Notes under the pieces: generated by a model
Databases searched by the model: none
What the model was told of the DNA's origin: nothing
Seen by the model: the letters and a program-made list of their open reading frames with translations, nothing else
Shown: one piece after another, positions 1 through 6,894 of the stretch
How positions within the stretch are numbered: position 1 is the first letter of the stretch
How the letters are laid out: each line of letters starts with the position of its first letter
Position numbers and translations under genes: made by a program
Assembly (NCBI GenBank): GCA_037445225.1
Contig: JBBIKW010000006.1
Coordinates: forward strand, 1-64,000
Direction of reading: 5' to 3'
Length of the DNA: 64,000 nucleotides
Source: M3007 sp037445225
GTDB lineage: Bacteria > Bacteroidota > Bacteroidia > Chitinophagales > Saprospiraceae

Positions 1-673
1 CGCCGCCGTCGAATGTTGCCGAATTGCTATTAAAAGCGCAGTTGGTCAGGGTGGGTGAGGAGGAGTTGTCGTTGAACATCCCACCGCCGCCGAAATATGC
101 CGAGTTGCCACTGAAGGTGCAATTGGTCAGGGTGGGTGAGGAACTGTCGTTGAACATTCCACCACCGTAGTTATTGGGAAATGACCCATTCGCATTGCCA
201 TCCCGGATGGTGAACCCATCGAGCACGGCGGTGCTGTCGATGCCGCTGTTGGACACGACGTGGTAGCTGTTGTCGGTGTTGTTGCCCGGCGTACCGATGT
301 CGCCCGAGAGGATGGTCACATTCACCACCCAGTTCCGCTGCGACAGCATGGTTTCACTTCCGTTGAAGCCTCCATAAACCGCTACGCCATTTTTCAGCGA
401 AAACGAGATGGTACGGTCGGTGCCGGTCGTGGGCTTGTAGGTGCCGGCAGCCACCCACACCTGGTCGCCGGCGCTGGAGGTGTTGATCATCGCCTGCAGG
501 TTGGAAGAGGCATTGGCCCACGAGGAGCCGTCGCCCGAGCCGGAGGCTACGGGCTTGACATAGCGGATGGTTTGGGCGGACAGGGCACTGTTGATCAGCA
601 GAGCCGTCAGAGCGAGGGTGCGCCATCGCACAGCGCCGGCGAGGCGCGCAGAAGATGTAGGCAGACGTTTCAT
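1..673 (-). CDS. Secreted right-handed beta-helix repeat protein, 5' part (runs off left edge)
   Basis: Only the first 224 codons are inside the window; the frame is open to base 1. ATG at 673 gives a basic N-terminus and a hydrophobic segment ending in SALSAQ (about residue 34), a signal peptide. A region of the type found at the head of parallel beta-helix proteins follows (IRYVKP, then GDGSSWANA, then VWVAAGTYKP). From about residue 170 there are tandem repeats built on GGGMFN..SSPTLTNCTFSGNSA, as in polymorphic-outer-membrane-type and other beta-helix surface proteins. The protein is probably exported and may carry a C-terminal sorting domain outside the window. It lies downstream of a terminator and of a T9SS substrate relic on the same strand. 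The ligand or role is unknown. Confidence 0.8.
   Translation of the reverse strand, partial: MKRLPTSSARLAGAVRWRTLALTALLINSALSAQTIRYVKPVASGSGDGSSWANASSNLQAMINTSSAGDQVWVAAGTYKPTTGTDRTISFSLKNGVAVYGGFNGSETMLSQRNWVVNVTILSGDIGTPGNNTDNSYHVVSNSGIDSTAVLDGFTIRDGNANGSFPNNYGGGMFNDSSSPTLTNCTFSGNSAYFGGGGMFNDNSSSPTLTNCAFNSNSATFDGG
3..160 (-). repeat. Tandem repeat (about 78-81 bp) inside the beta-helix gene
   Basis: Two near-identical copies are seen, offset by 81 bp, and the start of a third 78 bp further on. Each encodes one 26-27 residue beta-helix rung (GGGMFN...SSPTLTNC...NSA). The 81-bp offset comes from one extra serine codon. The repeats continue past the left edge. Confidence 0.8.
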
Positions 674-721
674 GAGTAAAAAAGCATTGAAGGTGAACGA
701 AAAAAGAACGCCTGCGCATCC

Positions 722-781
722 TCGCCCAAGGGCGAAGCCGGGTAGGCGAACGCCGTATTTTGTTAAGCTGTTGCGAAGATA
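722..781 (-). promoter_or_regulatory. Leader region of the beta-helix gene with weak -7 box
   Basis: On the minus strand TATCTTCG at 774-781 differs at one base from TAnnTTTG. A short perfect inverted repeat (TCGCCC-AA-GGGCGA) lies near 722-735 in the presumed leader. This is weak evidence, given to account for the interval 674-834. Confidence 0.3.
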
Positions 782-834
782 ATGGCATGAAACCTATGGA
801 TACAAAAAAAATTACGAAAGAAATCGCGCCTGTG

Positions 835-879
835 TAAAAAAACGAGCGGGCGCTTCCGGCCATTCGGAAGCACCCGCCC
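835..879 (-). terminator. Rho-independent terminator
   Basis: On the minus strand a GC-rich hairpin of about 15 bp (arms GGGCGGGTGCTTCCG and CGGAAGCGCCCGCTC, with G-U pairs) is followed by seven T. It sits just after the stop codon of the T9SS relic at 901 and would have ended that gene's transcript. Confidence 0.85.
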
Positions 880-900
880 AATGCCTCTGGGTCGAACCGC

Positions 901-993
901 TTAGGGCCGGTCGACCAGGGCAATCCAGCGCGAGGAAGTGCCGTTGGGCGTGTGTACGACCAGCGCGTACAGCCCTGCGGCGGCGGCGACGTT
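901..993 (-). pseudogene. 3' relic of a T9SS substrate (C-terminal sorting domain end)
   Basis: Thirty in-frame codons read NVAAAAGLYALVV, then HTPNGTSSRWIALVDRP, then stop. This is the last strand pair of a T9SS type A sorting domain, whose family pattern is L.G.Y.v.v..g followed by a short hydrophobic strand and stop. An in-frame TAA at 994-996 and the promoter of the next gene cut the frame off immediately upstream, so only the tail of a larger secreted-protein gene remains. An intact terminator still follows at 835-879. I infer a deletion or rearrangement with its junction near 994. The alternative is chance resemblance; the adjacent terminator argues against that. Confidence 0.55.
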
Positions 994-1008
994 TTAAAAA
1001 ATGCTGCA

Positions 1009-1042
1009 TTTGGGTTTTCTCCCTGTATTTCCGCTATCTTTG
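1009..1042 (+). promoter_or_regulatory. Bacteroidota-type promoter for the DksA-like gene
   Basis: The -7 box TATCTTTG is at 1035-1042, with TTTG at 1009-1012 at -33 spacing (22 nt between). ATG is at 1076. Confidence 0.65.
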
Positions 1043-1075
1043 CCGCCCTAATTAAAGTTAAAAAAGGCACAGCTT

Positions 1076-1660
1076 ATGGCACAAGAACCTACCGTTCGCT
1101 ACAGCGACGAAGAGTTGGAAGAATTCCGCGTGCTTATCTTAGAAAAATTAGCGAAAGCCGAAGAAGAACTCGCCTTTACCCAGAAGCAAATCGAGGAACA
1201 CAACGAGATGGGCTTTAACCAGCAGAGCGGCGACTGGTACGACGACTCGTCGGCTCATGCGGATTTGGAATTTCTACAGCGCATGGCACAGCGACAGCAG
1301 CGGTATGTTCAGGATCTGAAAAACGCCTTGCTGCGCATTCAAAACAAGACCTACGGCATTTGTACCGTGACGGGTCAGCTCATCGACAAGAATCGCCTGC
1401 GCTTGGTGCCCCACGCCACGAAGAGCTTGGAGGGCAAGAACATAGCCAATGCGCAGCGATCGGTTGTGACTAGCTCTTCTGAATTAGCCTACGACGAAGA
1501 AAGCGAACGCCCTACTCCTACTCGCCCCATCGGAGACCGCGTGCGGCTGCCCAAAGACCGCCTCACTTCGGAAGCCGGCGACGAGTGGGATATGAGCAGC
1601 GAAGCGATGGAAAATGCTGAAGGTTATACTACCCAAAAAATAGACGACGAGGAAGAGTGA
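1076..1660 (+). CDS. TraR/DksA family protein with lost zinc finger
   Basis: 194 residues. The N-terminal half is a long helical hairpin rich in Glu and Lys (about 10-90), as in DksA-family proteins that reach into the RNA polymerase secondary channel. The C-terminal globular part has the family signature YGIC.VTG followed by KNRLR.VPHATKS (residues 93-120). Classical DksA carries four zinc-binding cysteines; here only Cys96 remains. That fits the Bacteroidota branch, whose fold no longer needs zinc. The acidic tail after about 125 is longer than usual and low in complexity. The role is probably modulation of transcription initiation, but the target is unknown. The start is set by ATG at 1076 behind a clear -7 box. 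No Shine-Dalgarno is seen. Confidence 0.82.
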   Translation: MAQEPTVRYSDEELEEFRVLILEKLAKAEEELAFTQKQIEEHNEMGFNQQSGDWYDDSSAHADLEFLQRMAQRQQRYVQDLKNALLRIQNKTYGICTVTGQLIDKNRLRLVPHATKSLEGKNIANAQRSVVTSSSELAYDEESERPTPTRPIGDRVRLPKDRLTSEAGDEWDMSSEAMENAEGYTTQKIDDEEE

Positions 1661-1691
1661 GCCATACGACGAAGAATTTTCGCCGAATAGC

Positions 1692-2480
1692 TTACCAAAA
1701 CTTTACAGTCGTAGCCAGATACGTCTGGGCCATCGCATTTAACTGGCCCCAAGTAAACCCGCATGTATCGCACTCGTAGAACGACATGATGTTGCCCAAG
1801 TCCGGGTTGTAGTAATCCCCTGCGGCGTCGCGCTTCGGGCTAATGAAGCGGCAAGGAGGGGCCACATAGTCTTGAAGCGGCTCTCCAGGTACATACGGAT
1901 CGGCCGGCGTGTCGCAGATGCCATCGCCCGCAGTGGTGCAGTTGGAGCCGTCGACCAATTCCGCACCGTTGCCCTCGAAAGTGTGTTTGAGGCCAAAGAA
2001 GTGCCCCAAGCCGTGCGCAACGGCGCGCGGATAGAGACAATCGGCTTTCAATACTACGTACGAGGAAACTGGATTAGCAATGCCTTCCTGCTCAGCCAAG
2101 ACACACGGCTCTATTGGGTCGACGAAGTCGTTCACAATGTACAGATTGATGCGGCGCTCCACATTGTACTTTGTCGTGATTTCAGGAATCTGCGTCATCG
2201 GCGAGTCCAACGCGCTGTACTGCCAGTTTTCGTGGTAGAGAAACGCGCAGATCTCGAAGCGCACGCAGATGGGAGCAAAGAACACATTAGCATCTGCCAG
2301 CGCCTGGCGAACATCGGCCTCGGCAGCGCTGATGTTGCCCAAGCTGTCGGGAAAAATGTGGATGACTACAGTAAAAGTTTTATTCAGACAGGGCAACGAC
2401 GAGTGCTTGAAGGTATATTGCTGCGCAAGGATCGAAATGCGCAACCCGAGCAGTAAGGCAAAAAGAAGGAACATCCGCAT
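1692..2480 (-). CDS. Secreted M43 (pappalysin)-like metalloprotease, catalytic Glu missing
   Basis: 262 residues from ATG at 2480. I prefer this start over the longer frame because it begins directly with a signal peptide (MRMFLLFALLLG...ILAQ). The core matches small M43B zinc proteases of Bacteroidota: an extended metzincin motif H156-G-L-G-H160-FFGLK-H166, then cysteines, then a Met-turn (NIMSFYECD, about 235) and FTWGQLNAM. In active members the motif is HExGHxxGxxH. Here the second position is Gly (codon GGC), so the zinc ligands remain but the general base is absent. It could be an inactive, binding-only protein. It has no C-terminal sorting domain. It converges with the DksA-like gene. 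Confidence 0.75.
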   Translation of the reverse strand: MRMFLLFALLLGLRISILAQQYTFKHSSLPCLNKTFTVVIHIFPDSLGNISAAEADVRQALADANVFFAPICVRFEICAFLYHENWQYSALDSPMTQIPEITTKYNVERRINLYIVNDFVDPIEPCVLAEQEGIANPVSSYVVLKADCLYPRAVAHGLGHFFGLKHTFEGNGAELVDGSNCTTAGDGICDTPADPYVPGEPLQDYVAPPCRFISPKRDAAGDYYNPDLGNIMSFYECDTCGFTWGQLNAMAQTYLATTVKFW

Positions 2481-2600
2481 GGATATGTGCCGAGGTATTT
2501 TGTCTGGTGAAAAAATCTGTTGGCAAAAGTCACAACTTTTCCTGAGAATTGGGCATTCTTTTTTAGTAGTACAAATGCATGAGCGTGCTCTCGTCTCGCC

Positions 2601-2608
2601 TACCTTTG
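2601..2608 (+). promoter_or_regulatory. -7 box for mazG
   Basis: TACCTTTG, an exact match to TAnnTTTG, 38 nt before ATG 2647. It lies upstream of the alternative GTG at 2635 as well, so it does not decide between the two starts. Confidence 0.55.
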
Positions 2609-2646
2609 TGTCGTACTCTTTGTTGTCGTAAACTGTGTGCCGTCGT

Positions 2647-3459
2647 ATGCCCAACCATTCGCACGAGGAAAAACTGCGCGCCTTTGAGCGCTTGCTGCGC
2701 ATCATGGATGAGCTGAGGGAAAAGTGCCCCTGGGATCGCAAACAAACGTTGGAGTCCCTTCGGCACCTGACTATCGAAGAGACCTATGAGCTGGCCGATG
2801 CTATCCTGAGCGGCGACCTCGATGGCGTGCGCGAAGAGGTTGGCGACCTATTGCTGCACATGGTCTTTTACGCAAAGATCGGCTCCGAACAGGGCGCTTT
2901 CGACATCGCCGATGCTCTGCATGCCGTATGCGACAAGTTGGTGGCCCGCCACCCCCACATTTACGGAGATGTGCAGGTGGCTGACGACGAAGAGGTCAAG
3001 CGCAACTGGGAGCAGCTCAAACTGCGCGAAGGCAAAAAGTCGCTCTTGGCCGGCGTTCCCAACAGCTTGCCCGCCGTAGTCAAGGCGTATCGCATGCAGG
3101 AAAAAGCTAAGCAGGTGGGTTTCGAGTGGGAAAATGCCGAGCAGGTGTGGCAAAAAGTGCAGGAAGAAATCGCTGAGATGCGCAGCGCTGTGCAGAGCGG
3201 TGCGCCCTTGCGCGCCGTAGAAGAGGAGTTTGGCGATGTCCTCTTTGCGCTGGTCAACTACGCGCGTTTTATTGGCGTGGAGCCGGAAGGCGCCTTAGAG
3301 CGCGCCAATCGAAAGTTTAAGCGCCGATTTGAATACATCGAGGCCCATGCGCCGCGCCCGTTAGCCGAGATGACGCTGGCGGAGATGGATGCCCTTTGGG
3401 AGGCAGCTAAAACCACAGAAAGTGAGGCGGAAGTTGGTTCGACGGCTGTATCTCGGTGA
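2647..3459 (+). CDS. mazG: Nucleoside triphosphate pyrophosphohydrolase MazG
   Basis: 270 residues. It hydrolyses (d)NTPs to the monophosphate and pyrophosphate, a housecleaning and stress-response role. Two MazG all-alpha domains are visible. The first has KCPWDRKQTLESL, the metal-binding IEETYELADA and EEVGDLLLHMVFYA. The second has QEEIAEM and EEFGDVLFALVNYAR. Length and order match E. coli MazG. ATG at 2647 is chosen over GTG at 2635. Residues after about 255 form a short non-conserved tail. It is divergent from the M43-like gene. Confidence 0.95.
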   Translation: MPNHSHEEKLRAFERLLRIMDELREKCPWDRKQTLESLRHLTIEETYELADAILSGDLDGVREEVGDLLLHMVFYAKIGSEQGAFDIADALHAVCDKLVARHPHIYGDVQVADDEEVKRNWEQLKLREGKKSLLAGVPNSLPAVVKAYRMQEKAKQVGFEWENAEQVWQKVQEEIAEMRSAVQSGAPLRAVEEEFGDVLFALVNYARFIGVEPEGALERANRKFKRRFEYIEAHAPRPLAEMTLAEMDALWEAAKTTESEAEVGSTAVSR

Positions 3460-3483
3460 AGCGCCACTGCACCCCAAACGCTG

Positions 3484-3491
3484 TATCTTTG
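3484..3491 (+). promoter_or_regulatory. -7 box for the 3527 gene
   Basis: TATCTTTG, exact TAnnTTTG, 35 nt before the ATG. Confidence 0.55.
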
Positions 3492-3526
3492 TTGTTAAAG
3501 CAGTAAGTTGTTAAAGCGCGCAAACG

Positions 3527-4087
3527 ATGAGCATCGGCATTCTTTTCGGCATTCTTATCTTGGTATTAGTGATAGCGGCCCTGTGGCGGCGGCGACAGGA
3601 GAACGAAGCGTGGCTGCGCGAGGAGCGCTACGACGAGAGCGGCACATGGATAGACAAGCGCGCCAGCGAGCGCGGCACCTACGGCTCGCTGGATGCCCTC
3701 CACGAAGCCGAGCGCACCGCCCTTTCGCGCCAAGGGCGCATCGCCGACTTGAGCCTCGACATACGCAATTATTGTTTAGAGCACCTGCCTGCCTTCCAAC
3801 AGCAGAACGATGCGGTGGTACTGGCCTTCAGCCGCCAAGTGCGCCGCCATTTGGAGCGCTTTTTCGACCTCGTAGAGGAAGCTAAAGCGGGAAAGCCTCT
3901 GCCCAAGCCCACCTTGCCGGCCGAAAATGCCCATGCCACAGCCCTTAAGAAACAGATACTGAACACGGTCTTCGAGCAGTATCCTTGGCTGTTGGATTGG
4001 GACATTCCGAAGCTAAAGCAGCTGGATACCTGCGCCCTGATGTTGGCGCACGACCTACTCGACCGCGCAGCGGCTGCCAAAACTTAA
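3527..4087 (+). CDS. Single-pass membrane protein of unknown function
   Basis: 186 residues. One N-terminal transmembrane helix (about 2-20, GILFGILILVLVIAALW) is followed by WRRR and a cytoplasmic, mainly helical, charged domain. The pattern KPTLPAEN marks a linker before a C-terminal helical part ending in LAHDLLDRAAA. I recognise no family. It is followed closely by the DUF2256 and Smr genes on the same strand, so they may be co-transcribed from the box at 3484. The function cannot be inferred. Confidence 0.7.
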   Translation: MSIGILFGILILVLVIAALWRRRQENEAWLREERYDESGTWIDKRASERGTYGSLDALHEAERTALSRQGRIADLSLDIRNYCLEHLPAFQQQNDAVVLAFSRQVRRHLERFFDLVEEAKAGKPLPKPTLPAENAHATALKKQILNTVFEQYPWLLDWDIPKLKQLDTCALMLAHDLLDRAAAAKT

Positions 4088-4119
4088 GCAGCCAAGGCGC
4101 CGTTATTCGGCTTAAAACA

Positions 4120-4287
4120 ATGAAGCGCATAGAAAAAGCCAACCTTCCGCAAAAAATTTGCCCGGTCTGTAGGCGACCTTTTGCTTGGCGCAAGAAATGG
4201 GCGCGGCAATGGGCTGAAGTGCGCTACTGCAGTGAGCGTTGCCGGCGCCAACGAAGCGCCTCCTCACAGCGCCGCTCAGCTCCCTGA
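4120..4287 (+). CDS. DUF2256 small zinc-ribbon protein
   Basis: 55 residues, too short for many gene callers. It has the full DUF2256 signature: CPVCRRPFAWRKKWARQW, then EVRYCSERCRR, giving four cysteines that probably bind zinc. The function of the family is unknown; members are often found near DNA repair or photolyase genes. It lies 32 nt after the membrane protein gene and 50 nt before the Smr gene. ATG at 4120 is the first Met giving a family-length N-terminus. Confidence 0.85.
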   Translation: MKRIEKANLPQKICPVCRRPFAWRKKWARQWAEVRYCSERCRRQRSASSQRRSAP

Positions 4288-4337
4288 GCCGGCGCAGGTG
4301 TTGTCCAGAAATGGGAACGTCGCAAAAGAGATAACCT

Positions 4338-5372
4338 ATGTTGTGCACACCCGGCACTAAAGTAGTGCTCCGCTATACGGGCGATCGCGCCATTGTCCTT
4401 CGGCGCATAGATGACGAAACCCTGCTGGTGCGCTTAGAAAACGCCCCCGATGTAGAAATACCGGTCTCGGAGGACGATTTGCTGCTCTACCGGCCCGAAG
4501 GTGCTGCTAAGGCGGTTGCTGCTCCGGCTCTAGCTCCTCCGCTGCGCCGACAAATTCGGGCGGAGCGGCCTTCTACACACCGCCAGGGCATCGCCGTGGC
4601 TTTCGAACCTATGCTCGGCCGAGACGGCTCGGTATCGCGCTATACGGCGTGGCTGCTCAACGATACGGATGAGGAGTGCCTTTTCGAGTTAGCACTCGAT
4701 ACTGCGGCCCGCTCCGTATTTCAATTAGAAGGCAAGCTCGAGAAAGCTATGGCCTTAGAATGCGGCGTCCTCCTTACCGACGATCTAAGTGACCAGCCGG
4801 AAATCTTCCTCTCTTGTCGGCGCATCAGCACGGAAGGGCTTGAGGCCGCACAGGAGCGCCGCATGCGCATTCGCCCCAAAACCTTTATCAACGCTCGCCA
4901 GGCCACCCCCATATTGGGCGTCGAAACGCACTGTTTTACGTTGTTCAAAAGCCTGGCAGCCGCTTTGCCCGAAACGCCATCTGCGGTAGACCTGCGCACA
5001 TATGCCCGTCAACACACTCGACCATCCCAGCCCGAATCCTCGCCTATGGTGCAACCCATCAGCCCCTATGATGTGGGCGAGCTGGCAGCGTTTAGCAACG
5101 AAATCGACCTGCACGCCGAAAAGCTACTGCCCAACTACCGCGATCTCGACCCCACTCAGATATTACATCTACAGATGGCTCATTTTCGCCGCTTTATCGA
5201 TCAGGCCGTTCGCTTGGGATTGCCTCGCGTGTTTGTCATCCACGGGGTAGGTGAGGGCAAGCTGCGCAACGCCATCGCCGAAGAATTGCGGCGCCATCCG
5301 GCCGTTTGGAAATTCAAAAACGAATACCATCGCAAATACGGATATGGCGCCACAGAGGTAATTTTTTATTGA
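4338..5372 (+). CDS. DUF2027 / Smr-domain protein
   Basis: 344 residues. The N-terminus (about 1-60, GTKVVLRYTGDRAIVLRR then LLVRLENAPDVEIPVSEDDL) is a small SH3-like domain, and a beta-rich DUF2027 region follows to about 225. The C-terminus (about 250-344) is an Smr domain: EIDLHAEKLL, then LGLPRVFVIHGVGEGKLRNA, then the YGYGATEVIFY end. Smr domains are nucleases or nucleic-acid-binding domains, first described in MutS2. This architecture is common in Bacteroidota, but its substrate is not established. Unlike MutS2 there is no ATPase part. Confidence 0.88.
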   Translation: MLCTPGTKVVLRYTGDRAIVLRRIDDETLLVRLENAPDVEIPVSEDDLLLYRPEGAAKAVAAPALAPPLRRQIRAERPSTHRQGIAVAFEPMLGRDGSVSRYTAWLLNDTDEECLFELALDTAARSVFQLEGKLEKAMALECGVLLTDDLSDQPEIFLSCRRISTEGLEAAQERRMRIRPKTFINARQATPILGVETHCFTLFKSLAAALPETPSAVDLRTYARQHTRPSQPESSPMVQPISPYDVGELAAFSNEIDLHAEKLLPNYRDLDPTQILHLQMAHFRRFIDQAVRLGLPRVFVIHGVGEGKLRNAIAEELRRHPAVWKFKNEYHRKYGYGATEVIFY

Positions 5373-5397
5373 ACGCACCACTGGTGTTAAAACCTCA

Positions 5398-5429
5398 TTG
5401 TTAATATCCGTATTTTTTGCATACCTTTA
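5398..5429 (+). promoter_or_regulatory. Promoter for the 5454 gene
   Basis: TACCTTTA at 5422-5429 (one base off TAnnTTTG), with TTG at 5398-5400 and a 21-nt spacer. The start codon is at 5454. Confidence 0.5.
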
Positions 5430-5453
5430 CCCGCACAAAGACAAGCCCTTGAT

Positions 5454-6791
5454 ATGGAAAATAATCTCCTTCCCTCGAGTTCACCGCCGCCGACAGGGCG
5501 TTCGCGTCGAAATATCGGATTGCTTTTATTGCTCTTATTGGTAGCACTCGTGCCAGCAGGGGTGTGGTTCTACACCAGCGGGCAGGAAGAGGTGGAAGTC
5601 AAGTTTGCCTTTGCTGCCGACCACGAGTTTCGCGCGCCGGTGCTCTTCTTCGCCGGCCGGATGCAGTACGAGGTGATGCCTACCGATCGGCGCATGATCA
5701 AGCTGAAGGTATATGCCAGCGAGTTAGAGCTGCCCAAGACACTTATTGTGGAAGACGGCGAGCTGGACTTCATCGGCAAAGTATACCGCGGCGAGATGTT
5801 TGTCCCGTTGGAGCTGTACCAAATTCACAACGATCGCACGGGTGAGCCGCGCACTGAACCGGTGACGAACTGCCGCACTTTCCTAGACGTTCCCTCTGAT
5901 GCCGATACCATTTTAGTGGTGGTAGACGAGAAGTACGTGCTCAAGGGGGCGCGCGTTGGCCCGCAGCGCTATGTCATCCCCTTTTGCGAGACGACGCGCC
6001 CACACACCTTTCGCATCGTCGACCCCAACTTAGCTGGCGTGAGCCCTACCGTCTATCAGTACGACGGTCGGATAGGAAAGGGCACTGCGATTCGCCCGAC
6101 GCCTCAAAGCGGCAGTAGTCGGATGGCTATAGCGCCAGCTGGCTACTTTGCCGGCGGCAGTGCCGCTCCAACGGTAGCAGCCCCTCAGACCTACTCGACT
6201 AATGCCGGCGCCGCGCCGCGCATGGCCTCGGTAGCGGCAGGCTCGGGAAAGTCTACCAAGGTGGTGGTCACCCTGCCCCGTCGCTTAGAGAGCCCGTGGG
6301 TGTACGTCAACGACAAACGCCAGAAAGAGTATAATCTAGAGAATAATGGCGCGCAGATCGCCTTTTGGGTCAAACAGAATAATCAGCCCATCAACGTGCG
6401 CGTAGGCGATACGAACTGCGACTGTCTGGCCAGCGGCCGGGCCGACAAGCCGGTGCTCGAAATTACCGCCGTCTGTGAGTGCCGCGACGTGTTGGTATAT
6501 GTCAACTTGGATAAGGGCCTTGACCGTTATCGGAACAAGATCCAAATTTATATCGACGGTCAGCTGACCAATTTGCCTATACCTCCGGCAGGGCAGCCTC
6601 TCGTGTTTTCCGTGCGCAAGAACGGCCGCACGCAAAACGTAGAGCTCAAGCTTGCCTTACCGGACGATACGGGGCGCTTGGGGTTGTTTGACCTGTGCGA
6701 GTTTACCGTGCCGGCAGAGACGACTACAGTGACACTCAACCCGCCCTGTTACTGCCCTACTTGCCCGCCTAATGTCAAGGTTTCAGGGTAG
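5454..6791 (+). CDS. Membrane-anchored beta-rich protein of unknown function
   Basis: 445 residues. A short proline-rich cytoplasmic tail and SRRN precede a transmembrane helix (about 22-42, GLLLLLLLVALVPAGVWFYT), so the bulk is probably periplasmic. The exported part looks like several beta-sandwich modules separated by an Ala/Gly/Ser/Pro-rich linker at about 205-270. Two later modules contain short PEGA-like phrases (WVYVNDKRQ; IQIYIDGQLTNLPI). A cysteine-rich ending (CEFTV, then CYCPTCPP) is notable, and CDCL and CECR occur earlier. I recognise no family. It is upstream of the TonB-dependent receptor, but with a 103-nt gap and no clear coupling. Confidence 0.7.
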   Translation: MENNLLPSSSPPPTGRSRRNIGLLLLLLLVALVPAGVWFYTSGQEEVEVKFAFAADHEFRAPVLFFAGRMQYEVMPTDRRMIKLKVYASELELPKTLIVEDGELDFIGKVYRGEMFVPLELYQIHNDRTGEPRTEPVTNCRTFLDVPSDADTILVVVDEKYVLKGARVGPQRYVIPFCETTRPHTFRIVDPNLAGVSPTVYQYDGRIGKGTAIRPTPQSGSSRMAIAPAGYFAGGSAAPTVAAPQTYSTNAGAAPRMASVAAGSGKSTKVVVTLPRRLESPWVYVNDKRQKEYNLENNGAQIAFWVKQNNQPINVRVGDTNCDCLASGRADKPVLEITAVCECRDVLVYVNLDKGLDRYRNKIQIYIDGQLTNLPIPPAGQPLVFSVRKNGRTQNVELKLALPDDTGRLGLFDLCEFTVPAETTTVTLNPPCYCPTCPPNVKVSG

Positions 6792-6894
6792 GGTTGGCTT
6801 GTGCATTGGGTCGGTTTTCTCCAAAGGCGGCTATGATGCCGGCGGATGTGGGCTTTTTTGTTCTTTTGGCCCTTAAAAATCCGATTTTCGCCAT

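Noticed and set aside
1..160. Short repeats as a CRISPR array
   Set aside because: The repeats are in frame within a coding sequence, contiguous and without unique spacers.
354..1070. Long minus-strand open frame over the left-edge genes
   Set aside because: It is a shadow of the beta-helix gene in another frame; the real frame has a signal peptide and repeats and is open to the window edge.
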